Below are positions 1-6,154 of a DNA stretch of 6,221 nt, one piece after another. A program made the position numbers and the translations under genes. How positions within the stretch are numbered: position 1 is the first letter of the stretch; each line of letters begins with the position of its first letter. Source of the DNA: an uncultured bacterium (GTDB taxonomy: Bacteria; Bacteroidota; Bacteroidia; Bacteroidales; JACABE01); contig CAIWDQ010000527.1 in the NCBI GenBank assembly GCA_903911455.1, forward strand, positions 1 through 6,221. Direction: 5' to 3'. The notes under the pieces were generated by a model that worked only from the letters and a program-made list of their open reading frames with translations, searched no databases and had not been told where the DNA came from.

Positions 1-22
1 AACCCAAATTACGCATTAGAAA
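1..22 (+). repeat. Left terminal inverted repeat of the IS
   Basis: Positions 1-22 match the reverse complement of 1385-1406 at 21 of 22 positions. The one difference is T16 here against C in the complement of the right end. The outermost two bases may belong to a TTAA target site rather than to the element. The inner part (TACGCATTAG, 10-19) recurs in inverted orientation at 49-58 over the transposase start codon. Confidence 0.9.
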
Positions 23-58
23 AAATTAGTACTTTTACACATTAAATCCTAATGCGTA
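10..58 (+). promoter_or_regulatory. Inverted repeat that can sequester the transposase start codon
   Basis: TACGCATTAG (10-19) and CTAATGCGTA (49-58) are a perfect 10-bp inverted repeat separated by 29 nt, and the right arm contains the ATG at 52-54. RNA read into the element from outside could fold this stem and hide the start codon. A weak promoter-like TACTTTTA (30-37, one base off TAnnTTTG) lies in the loop. RNA started from it would lack the left arm and stay translatable. The right arm is also a 9/10 match to CTAGTGCGTA in the right terminal repeat, so it could instead be a transposase binding site used for self-repression. The repeat is seen directly; the function is inferred. Confidence 0.45.
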
Positions 59-1398
59 GCGTTAGAAAAAAAAGTCTTATGGAATTTGATATATCCTTTA
101 CAAATAAAGAGATTACACCTTGGGGTGGAATGATTTTTTTGAAACAAATGTTGCAAAAAATTGAGTTTAGAGAACTCATCAAAAACAATCCAGACCTGCC
201 TGTTTCTGGATCTAACAGAGGTTATAAAACTTCAACCATAATAGAATCATTTATAACAAGTATATGGTGTGGAGCTAATCGATTTTTACATACTGAAGTT
301 ACTCGTCACGATACCACTTTGGGTAAAATTTTTGGTTGGCAAAAAACACCTGGACAAGACACTTATAAACGTTTCTTTTCAAAATTCAATATAGGAACAA
401 ATCAAAGAGTATTCACTTCATTATTCTCATGGTTCTTTGAAAATTTATCATTTGATACATTTACGCTGGATATTGATTCATCAGTAATGACCAGATATGG
501 CGAACAAGAAGGAGCGAAAAAGGGTTATAATCCTCAAAAACGGGGAAGAGCTTCACATCATCCACTTATAGCATTTATAGCAGATGTTAAATTAGTAGCC
601 AATATGTGGCTTAGAAGTGGTAATACTAGTTCAGCTAATAATTTTCTTTCATTTTTAGAAGACACTTTATTTAAACTTAAGAGTAAAACTATAGGATTGA
701 TACGTTTGGATAGTGGCTTCTTCCAATCAAACATTTTGGATTATCTAGAAGAGAAAATCTTGAATTATATTGTAGCTGTAAAATTCACACATCCTATCCA
801 AAGAGTCATCCAACAATGCAATAATTGGATAGTATTAGATACAGGAATAGAAATATGCGAACAAATGTATCAAAGTGATTCTTGGAAAAATCCCCGAAGG
901 ATAGTAATAGTGCGTCAAAAAATAAAAGATAGACCTAAAGCAGCAGGTAAGCAATTAAGCCTATTTGCAGAAGAAGAAATTTACAGAAATTATCGTTATT
1001 CAGCATATGTAAGCAACATGAAACTTCCACCAGCCGAGATATGGAGATTATATAGAGGAAGAGGCGATGCTGAGAATAGAATAAAAGAGTTAAAATATGA
1101 TTTTGGGTTTGATAGCTTTAATTTAAAAAACTTCTATGCTACTGAAGCAGCATTATCTTTTGCAATGATAGCTTATAATTTAATGTCACTTTTTAGAATG
1201 TTTGTACTTCAGGAAAAAACTCAGAAAACATTATCAACTCTTAGATATAGAAGTTTTGCAATCGGTGCTTATTTTATAAAAACAAATGGAAAACTAATAC
1301 TAAAAATAGCGCTAACGAAAAAAAGGAGAGAATGGTTTTCGGGTTTATGGAACTATTCTAAAGAATTTGATTTGCCCTTTCAAATTTCTAGTGCGTAA
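52..1398 (+). CDS. IS1380-like DDE transposase
   Basis: This 448-residue protein cuts and joins the ends of the surrounding element. The N-terminal ~100 residues are the probable DNA-binding part. The RNase H-like core follows, with a first acidic motif LDIDSS (D140/D142), then GYNPQKRGRASHHPLIAF (158-175), conserved in IS1380 proteins, then a second Asp in RLDSGF (D220). The catalytic Glu lies in a perfect YREK signature, Y334-x2-R337-x3-E341-x6-K348. Between the last two motifs lies a long insertion (about 240-315) as expected for IS4-related folds. All catalytic residues are present and there is no frameshift, so the enzyme is likely active. ATG 52 is one possible start; ATG 79 (Met10, MEFDISF) is outside the inverted repeat and is a good alternative. 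No Shine-Dalgarno sequence is visible. Confidence 0.9.
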   Translation: MRSVRKKSLMEFDISFTNKEITPWGGMIFLKQMLQKIEFRELIKNNPDLPVSGSNRGYKTSTIIESFITSIWCGANRFLHTEVTRHDTTLGKIFGWQKTPGQDTYKRFFSKFNIGTNQRVFTSLFSWFFENLSFDTFTLDIDSSVMTRYGEQEGAKKGYNPQKRGRASHHPLIAFIADVKLVANMWLRSGNTSSANNFLSFLEDTLFKLKSKTIGLIRLDSGFFQSNILDYLEEKILNYIVAVKFTHPIQRVIQQCNNWIVLDTGIEICEQMYQSDSWKNPRRIVIVRQKIKDRPKAAGKQLSLFAEEEIYRNYRYSAYVSNMKLPPAEIWRLYRGRGDAENRIKELKYDFGFDSFNLKNFYATEAALSFAMIAYNLMSLFRMFVLQEKTQKTLSTLRYRSFAIGAYFIKTNGKLILKIALTKKRREWFSGLWNYSKEFDLPFQISSA

Positions 1399-1406
1399 TT
1401 TGGGTT
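1385..1406 (-). repeat. Right terminal inverted repeat of the IS
   Basis: This is the partner of the repeat at 1-22 with one mismatch. It contains the last codons and the TAA stop (1396-1398) of the transposase, so the gene runs into the end of the element, as is common in compact insertion sequences. The final TT (1405-1406) may be the start of a TTAA target duplication. Confidence 0.9.
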
Positions 1407-1424
1407 AAATCACGACTGACTTGA

Positions 1425-1455
1425 CCATCTGACCGGATCAGATTGGCATATTTTT
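1425..1455 (+). terminator. Weak terminator-like hairpin just outside the IS
   Basis: ATCTGA (1427-1432) and TCAGAT (1438-1443) form a 6-bp stem with loop CCGGA. CC (1425-1426) and GG (1445-1446) extend it past a bulged T. A run of five T follows at 1451-1455. The form resembles a factor-independent terminator reading rightward, but the stem is short and the T-run starts 4 nt after it. It could terminate the transposase transcript, or belong to a gene left of the insertion that is outside the window. Confidence 0.3.
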
Positions 1456-1543
1456 AGACATGTTAAAATATTAGAATGCACTTTATCAGCATATAAGCTA
1501 ATTTAGAAAAAAATAAATGGATTATTAATATCAAAATAGCAAT

Positions 1544-1569
1544 TTGTGTTGTTTATTATATTATTTTTG
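1544..1569 (+). promoter_or_regulatory. Bacteroidetes-type promoter for the exosortase gene
   Basis: TATTTTTG (1562-1569) fits the phylum's -7 element TAnnTTTG exactly. TTG (1544-1546, inside TTTG) lies 15 nt upstream, slightly shorter than the usual spacing for the -33 element. Transcription would start near 1574, giving a leader of about 10 nt before ATG 1584. It lies about 140-165 bp beyond the IS right end, so the insertion has not removed it. The region is very AT-rich, so a chance match is possible. Confidence 0.45.
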
Positions 1570-1583
1570 AAAAAATATTTATA

Positions 1584-2210
1584 ATGAAAAAAATCATAGC
1601 AAAACTACTAGAAATAGAAACTAAATATAAACTTAATCCATTAAGAGAAGTCGGACTTTTTATGATTATACTATTAGTAGTCCACTTTTTGTATAGGATA
1701 CTGGCTCGTAGATATAATTTCCAGATTTTTGGTTTTGAAGTTATCCCACCTGAGTTGTTTAATAAAGTCGCACATGTTTTATTTGAGAATTCAATGTGGA
1801 TAAATAAGCATATCCTAGGACTTCAATTTACAACAACGGGTGATAGTTATAATTTCTTAAATCCTAATTTCCCTATTGAAAAAAATCCTTATATAGGCTG
1901 GATTGGAGTTGGAGCAAGTTGTTCGGGAGTTAAGCAATTAATACAATTTTTGATTTTGATGTTATTATACCCCGGCCCCTGGAAACATAAATTATGGTTT
2001 ATTCCTTCTGGTTTAATAATTATACATATGGTAAATATATTCAGGATTGTAGGCTTATCAGTAGTTGTTGTTACCTTTAAATCACAACAGATATTTACCT
2101 TCAGTCACGATTGGCTCTTTCGCCCCTTCTTTTATGTAGTTATATTCGGAATGTGGGTATTTTGGGTAGAAAAAATAGTGAAGAAACAGAAGGCTGAAAA
2201 TCTAAGCTAA
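1584..2210 (+). CDS. Exosortase/archaeosortase-family membrane protein
   Basis: Exosortases are inner-membrane cysteine enzymes that cut proteins at a C-terminal tripartite tag (short motif, membrane helix, basic end) and are thought to pass them to another acceptor. This 208-residue protein has the family triad in order: C113 in ASCSGVKQL, R154 in NIFRI and H175 in FSHDW. Membrane segments are seen at about 24-42, 113-130, 138-163 and 181-198, with C113 at the mouth of the second. It is shorter than EpsH/XrtA proteins (about 260 residues or more) and near the small Bacteroidetes forms. The Glu usually two residues before the Cys (ExCSG) is Ala111 here. I cannot assign an Xrt subtype. ATG 1584 has no Shine-Dalgarno sequence, but a promoter lies just upstream. 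The 3' end overlaps the Wzi-like gene tail to tail. No tagged substrate is visible in the window. Confidence 0.8.
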   Translation: MKKIIAKLLEIETKYKLNPLREVGLFMIILLVVHFLYRILARRYNFQIFGFEVIPPELFNKVAHVLFENSMWINKHILGLQFTTTGDSYNFLNPNFPIEKNPYIGWIGVGASCSGVKQLIQFLILMLLYPGPWKHKLWFIPSGLIIIHMVNIFRIVGLSVVVVTFKSQQIFTFSHDWLFRPFFYVVIFGMWVFWVEKIVKKQKAENLS

Positions 2211-3874
2211 AAACCATAGTTAATACCGGTAGTAATTGTATTATTTTTCCCTTGAAGATAATTTGGAGTAAATAAATCAAGATAATACTGAGCCGTTTTA
2301 CCATCAACATCATATCCACTGATATTACTATTCATATATTCAATAAATAACTGAGCATTGGGAATAGGTTTCCAGCTTACGTTAAAAATAAAAGAACCGT
2401 TTGTCCAGGTTTTATCTTTAAAAAATGAATGAGCATCAACTATAGGATCATTGTAAGTATATTGATAATCGTTATAATGTATAGCATAATTGTAAGATGC
2501 TTTAATACTTAAATTAGCTTTTAACTTATAAGCTAACGAAACAAATATCTCCTTTGAATTATCTCTTAAATAATTCCCTAAGTTAAATTGATTACTTGTA
2601 AAAGTTAGAGAAGGGATATAATGCAGATATGTCATAGGATATGTTCTTGTAAATTCAGATGTAAGCTCAGTATTTTTAATTAACCAGTTAGAAACTCTGA
2701 ATCCTATCTTCTCGCTTACAAAATTATATTTAGTTGCTTCAGTAATCCTTTTAACTGAGAATTCATCAACATAAATACTCGTATATAAATGTAGATGCTT
2801 TATATTTCTAGAACTTACACTTACAAACATTTGGGAATTCTGATTATCTATACCATGATTTAAGGTATGATCAATAGATTTAAAAAACATTACCGGAATC
2901 AGATATGCTAGTTGTACATCCATATCACTATAGATAATACTATTTCCTATAGATAAGTTTAATCCCTTCCAGGGATAAAATGTAAACATATTAGCTGCAA
3001 TAAACTTGTTGTGATATACTGCTCTATAACTATCATTAGAAGTAGTATAACTCCTGTTTGAATCTATTACTTCCGAAACTAACCATCCATGATAATAATT
3101 AAAATCAAACCATTTGGCTGGATTCATGTGTAACTTTATCATCGCAAAAGATGGAATTCTTCCCGAAAAGATATTAGTCCCATGATAACCTTCACCCCAT
3201 TGAACATTATCTTTAACTATACCTATTTCACCCCAGTTCCAAATATAATTTATACCACCTCGCATTTCAGAGTAATCACCACCTGCTCTTCCTCCTTCAT
3301 TTACTTTATAATTACCACCCTGTTCAAGGGTGAAGTATGAAGGCAAAGCTTGTATTTCTTTATTCTGATAATTATCTCTTAAACTTGCATAAAATCCCCA
3401 ATGATTTCCAACCGAAGCATAAGCATCTGCACCTCCCCAACTTTCGTACATTTTGTTTTTTGAGTTAGCAATATATTTATAACCTAAGATTGGTTTAATG
3501 GTAAACGAAAACTGATTATCTTTATAAAATACTCCAGGAGGTAATATAGCTAGTTTAGAAGTAGTATCATTGCCAAATACTTTTAGTTTAACAGCTGGAA
3601 GTTTCCCTAGTTCCTGATAATAATCTTTTAAATAAAAGTCAACTTCTTTTTTCTGACGATCATTTAAGTTATTTGATTTAGATGCTTCCACTAGTTTCTG
3701 AGTAATCAATGTTCTTGTATATGGTTTTATGGTTGTATTTAACTGAATGATTCCATCATTAGCTAGTTCATCCAGAAATTCATAAATGTCAGTATTATTA
3801 ATATGTTGATAAGCTCCTTGAGAAAAGAGATTGCAACTAAATAAAATTAAAAGTATTGTTATTATTGTTTTCAT
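2207..3874 (-). CDS. Wzi-like capsule assembly outer-membrane protein
   Basis: Wzi-type proteins are outer-membrane beta-barrels that help attach or assemble surface polysaccharide. I start at ATG 3874, giving 555 residues: an upstream TTG at 3881-3883 would add three residues, but the signal peptide begins naturally at MKTIITILLILF. Cleavage is likely before Gln in LFSQ, the usual Bacteroidetes pattern. A periplasmic segment follows (IYEFLDELANDGII, then KPYTR), typical of the family's N-terminal part. From about residue 110 there are alternating strand-like segments rich in Tyr, Trp and Asn, including DNVQWGEGYHGTNIFSGR and YPWKGLNLSIGNS. The protein ends in an aromatic residue (NYGF), as expected for a barrel inserted by BAM. 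It lies 69 bp downstream of the sugar transferase gene, almost certainly in one operon, and its stop (TAG) overlaps the exosortase stop by 4 bp. No sorting tag is present at its C-terminus. Confidence 0.82.
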   Translation of the reverse strand: MKTIITILLILFSCNLFSQGAYQHINNTDIYEFLDELANDGIIQLNTTIKPYTRTLITQKLVEASKSNNLNDRQKKEVDFYLKDYYQELGKLPAVKLKVFGNDTTSKLAILPPGVFYKDNQFSFTIKPILGYKYIANSKNKMYESWGGADAYASVGNHWGFYASLRDNYQNKEIQALPSYFTLEQGGNYKVNEGGRAGGDYSEMRGGINYIWNWGEIGIVKDNVQWGEGYHGTNIFSGRIPSFAMIKLHMNPAKWFDFNYYHGWLVSEVIDSNRSYTTSNDSYRAVYHNKFIAANMFTFYPWKGLNLSIGNSIIYSDMDVQLAYLIPVMFFKSIDHTLNHGIDNQNSQMFVSVSSRNIKHLHLYTSIYVDEFSVKRITEATKYNFVSEKIGFRVSNWLIKNTELTSEFTRTYPMTYLHYIPSLTFTSNQFNLGNYLRDNSKEIFVSLAYKLKANLSIKASYNYAIHYNDYQYTYNDPIVDAHSFFKDKTWTNGSFIFNVSWKPIPNAQLFIEYMNSNISGYDVDGKTAQYYLDLFTPNYLQGKNNTITTGINYGF

Positions 3875-3918
3875 AATTTTCAATAAATAAAGAAAAAGGG
3901 TTTGAAATATTATCCAAA

Positions 3919-3947
3919 TTAATAAATAACTTTTTGCTATTTATTAA
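3919..3947 (-). repeat. AT-only hairpin at the end of the sugar transferase gene
   Basis: TTAATAAATA (3919-3928) and TATTTATTAA (3938-3947) form a perfect 10-bp stem around a 9-nt loop. The arm at 3938-3947 contains the sugar transferase stop codon (3944-3946). The stem is made only of A-T pairs and no T-run follows it on the minus strand, so it is unlikely to terminate. It might mark a processing or stability site between the two cistrons. Confidence 0.35.
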
Positions 3948-5476
3948 GCACTTCTGGCTTTCTTAATAAAGATATTCCAGAATGCTTTAAAGAAATAACG
4001 AATATCAGTAAAAAGAGGCCTTCTTTCGTATGCATCCAGGTATTTTGTTTCTGAAGCCATTATTTCTTCTAAAGTTTTAGGCATATCAGCATAAAATGGA
4101 GGAACTAACCCAGGTTTATGTTCTATTCTTCGTTGTTGAAGTTCTTTGTTATATAGACTATAGTAATGCTTGCTTAAGGGTCTTACTCCTACTAATTTCA
4201 TATCACCTTGCAGCCAGTTTACGAGCATAGGGAGTTCGTCTAACCAGAATTTACGCATTATTCTTCCTAATGTTGATACTCTGAAATCATCCTTAAACTT
4301 ACCTCCTTCTTCCAATTTATTTTTTTCGAATACATAAGCCTGAAGATACTCGGCATAAGGATGCATTGTTCGCATTTTATATACATTAAATATCTTACCA
4401 TCTTTACCAACTCTTTTTAATTTTATAATTGGTCCGTAAGTAGGATCTTCTGGGAAAAATGGTGCTGATATTTTTCGGACAATAAAGTAAAGATAATTAC
4501 CTATTATCTTCTCATTTATAATTTCGAATCCGCATGAATACAATCTTCCGAATGTTTCGGCTTTTGAGATAACTCTATTATTACCACCTGTTATTAAGAA
4601 GTATAATTTTTTAGTTAAAAAGAATTTTGGGGCAACTCTTTTCAATAAAAAATCAATAATATAATAGATATAATTAAATGGAGGGAAAAAGAATTTTAAT
4701 ATTCTTTGTTTTCTCAAATTTTTAGTTTCAACACAACTTACAAAAACACCATTATGCGGAAGCTTTGTATTGACGGCTTCAAAGAATTTATTAATACGAT
4801 TTACATCATTTATCCTTTTCAGATTTATAATTGTATTATAATATTCTTCGGGATGATTTAAAATATTAAAACGTGTAGTTGTTGATAAAACCAGAGTTCC
4901 GCTAGTTTGTAAGTCTGAGTTTTCGAGTAAATAATTATATACTTTTTCACCTGATTCATCAATAATGATCTTTTCAAACTGTTTTTTAGTTACCTCATCC
5001 AGTTGATGTACTTCTTTTAATGGTATTAATTGTTCTTCTTTTTTATTTGCTTCTTCAATTAAGTTTAAAGCATCGGCTTCCATCGATTTTTTAAAAGCAA
5101 ATAATACACCAATTATTAATAATTCGAAGATATAAGTTGCTATTACTAGTCCTTCTAAGATTCGTGGAGAATAATTAAATTGAGGATTAAAATAAATAAA
5201 AATAAGTGCTATTAATATCGAAAGTATATCAGATGTAGTTATATTCTGTATGCTTTTAACAATAGTTTGTCCTTTTAAATCTTTATATTTTGAATTTACA
5301 ATCCCAACTATTGCTCTTATTATACTAAAAATTAAAAATGGTTTAGTGTATTTGGGCAGGTAACGGTGTATAGTTCCGGGCATATACCACATTACAAAGC
5401 CAAAGAATATGAACATGATGGTCAAATCGACCATCATGTAATAGTAGTTGGTTTTTATGTGTGTTTTCTTAGCCAT
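3944..5476 (-). CDS. Polyprenyl-phosphate sugar-1-phosphate transferase, chimeric
   Basis: Family members transfer a sugar phosphate from a nucleotide sugar to undecaprenyl phosphate, the first step in capsule or O-unit synthesis, at the inner membrane. The 510 residues form three parts. Residues 1-130 carry four likely membrane helices (about 13-31, 44-62, 83-97, 108-128). Residues 170-336 resemble the later half of a class I methyltransferase (RINDVNRINKFF 221-232, LPHNGVFVSCVE 239-250, GRLYSCGFEI 310-319, YFIVRK 330-335), but show no glycine-rich SAM loop. Residues 347-510 are the bacterial sugar transferase domain: RVGKDGKIF, YKMRTM, DFRVSTLGR, the catalytic dyad D413-E414 in WLDELPM, GDMKLVGVRP, KPGLVPPF. 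Usual SLDELPQ and VGPRP are altered to WLDELPM and VGVRP. The sugar specificity is unknown. ATG 5476 follows a promoter at 5513-5488; the Wzi-like gene follows. Confidence 0.87.
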   Translation of the reverse strand: MAKKTHIKTNYYYMMVDLTIMFIFFGFVMWYMPGTIHRYLPKYTKPFLIFSIIRAIVGIVNSKYKDLKGQTIVKSIQNITTSDILSILIALIFIYFNPQFNYSPRILEGLVIATYIFELLIIGVLFAFKKSMEADALNLIEEANKKEEQLIPLKEVHQLDEVTKKQFEKIIIDESGEKVYNYLLENSDLQTSGTLVLSTTTRFNILNHPEEYYNTIINLKRINDVNRINKFFEAVNTKLPHNGVFVSCVETKNLRKQRILKFFFPPFNYIYYIIDFLLKRVAPKFFLTKKLYFLITGGNNRVISKAETFGRLYSCGFEIINEKIIGNYLYFIVRKISAPFFPEDPTYGPIIKLKRVGKDGKIFNVYKMRTMHPYAEYLQAYVFEKNKLEEGGKFKDDFRVSTLGRIMRKFWLDELPMLVNWLQGDMKLVGVRPLSKHYYSLYNKELQQRRIEHKPGLVPPFYADMPKTLEEIMASETKYLDAYERRPLFTDIRYFFKAFWNIFIKKARSA

Positions 5477-5487
5477 AATTCAGAGTT

Positions 5488-5513
5488 CAAAGATACTCAA
5501 TTTTTATAAACAA
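5488..5513 (-). promoter_or_regulatory. Bacteroidetes-type promoter for the sugar transferase-Wzi operon
   Basis: On the minus strand TATCTTTG (5495 to 5488) fits TAnnTTTG exactly, and TTG (5513 to 5511) lies 15 nt upstream. The -7 element ends 11 nt before the ATG at 5476, so the leader would be only a few nucleotides. The spacing is the same as in front of the exosortase gene (TTG, 15 nt, TAnnTTTG). The match is visible; its use as a promoter is inferred. Confidence 0.42.
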
Positions 5514-5799
5514 CTGATAAAAGAAATATATTTTAATAAATAATTTTTAACATTAGTCAAAGAAACCTTTTTATAGTTGAAGGAACACTAAGTTTATATT
5601 GTTGCAAATATCTTACACTAAATAAAATAAGTTTTTGTGTTAAGATGCGACTAAGTAAACTGTTATTACTTCTTTTTGCAGTCCATGATTGAATTCGAAG
5701 GGCAGGTTTGGTCTATTCTTATACCAAAAACATGTCAATACCGACTGATGTTATTTATATTAGGGATTACACTAAAGCGCAATTATAGTTTACTATTAG

Positions 5800-5829
5800 T
5801 TTGAAATGTATTTATATTATTTACTTTTG
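5800..5829 (+). promoter_or_regulatory. Bacteroidetes-type rightward promoter
   Basis: TTTG (5800-5803) and TACTTTTG (5822-5829) are separated by 18 nt and match both phylum elements (-33 TTTG, -7 TAnnTTTG) with normal spacing. It is the best promoter match in the window. Transcription would start near 5835 and run right. The nearest plausible start codon is ATG 6155, which would leave a leader of about 320 nt unless a small RNA or a decayed gene lies between. Confidence 0.45.
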
Positions 5830-5911
5830 CCACAACTATTTTAAAATGGTGTTAAAATATATAATAGATGCTTTCTTTATTAGAATAGCAAAAGTGAATT
5901 AGTTTTTTTTT
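5823..5911 (+). repeat. Distant inverted repeat followed by a T-run
   Basis: ACTTTTGC (5823-5830) and GCAAAAGT (5888-5895) are an exact 8-bp inverted repeat with a 57-nt gap, and nine T follow at 5903-5911. The left arm overlaps the -7 element of the rightward promoter, so a transcript from that promoter would not contain it. It could act on read-through RNA or as paired protein-binding sites, or be chance in AT-rich DNA. Confidence 0.25.
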
Positions 5912-6154
5912 AATCGGATTGTTGATTTAATTACAAACAAAGGACAATAACTGAAAGAGAAAATACAACCATATTATAAATTAGATGAATATAGATGATT
6001 ACAGAACTTGTTTAGTTAGAAATACGATGCCCGATTTATAATAAAGATCCAAAATATGAAGATTTGTTGAAGTTTTAAAATCTATAATTGATAGTATTTG
6101 TTGTTAAGACAATTCTTTTGTTGTTTCTAGCCAAATATAAATTAATTAAAAGTG

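Larger units (their letters stand above)
3..1404 (+). mobile_element. Complete IS1380-family-like insertion sequence
   Basis: A single transposase gene fills the element and is bounded by terminal inverted repeats matching at 21 of 22 positions (1-22 and 1385-1406), so the copy looks intact. The family call rests on the transposase (YREK signature and the GYNPQKRGRASHHPLIAF block typical of IS1380 proteins). I place the ends at CCC (3) and GGG (1404) because the next bases on the right are TTAA (1405-1408) and the window opens with AA. That fits a duplicated TTAA target whose left copy is half outside the window. Alternatively the repeats begin at 1 and end at 1406. The transposase stop codon (1396-1398) lies inside the right repeat. 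No passenger gene is present. Confidence 0.85.
5477..6154. other. Long AT-rich region without a convincing gene
   Basis: I see no intact gene here on either strand. It holds the leftward operon promoter (5488-5513), a rightward promoter (5800-5829), a small hairpin TTTGGT/ACCAAA (5707-5712 and 5723-5728), a distant 8-bp inverted repeat (5823-5830 and 5888-5895) and a run of nine T (5903-5911). Short open stretches exist. One from ATG 5645 reads MRLSKLLLLLFAVHD and looks like the front of a signal peptide before a stop at 5690; the frame then stays open for 31 codons. Another from ATG 5685 to 5804 gives 39 residues with no recognisable motif. A third, 6016-6078, ends in NKDPKYEDLLKF. These may be remnants of decayed genes or chance. 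Confidence 0.5.

Noticed and set aside
1461..1471. TGTTAAAATAT also present at 5850-5860, with loosely similar flanks
   Set aside because: It is eleven bases of low-complexity AT sequence. The flanks align only with several gaps, so chance is likely.
2207..2250. Lipoprotein or sorting-tag reading of the Wzi-like protein
   Set aside because: The Cys in LFSCN lacks a good lipobox, and the C-terminus is a barrel strand ending in Phe with no membrane helix and basic tail.
3875..3883. Start of the Wzi-like gene at TTG 3883
   Set aside because: It adds only three residues before a natural signal peptide start. ATG 3874 is the better start, and non-ATG starts are uncommon in this phylum.
5707..5728. 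Hairpin TTTGGT/ACCAAA as a terminator
   Set aside because: The stem is only 6 bp and no T-run follows on either strand.
5685..5804. 39-codon open frame as a small protein gene
   Set aside because: It has no motif, no promoter close upstream and no recognisable similarity. It overlaps another open stretch in a different frame.
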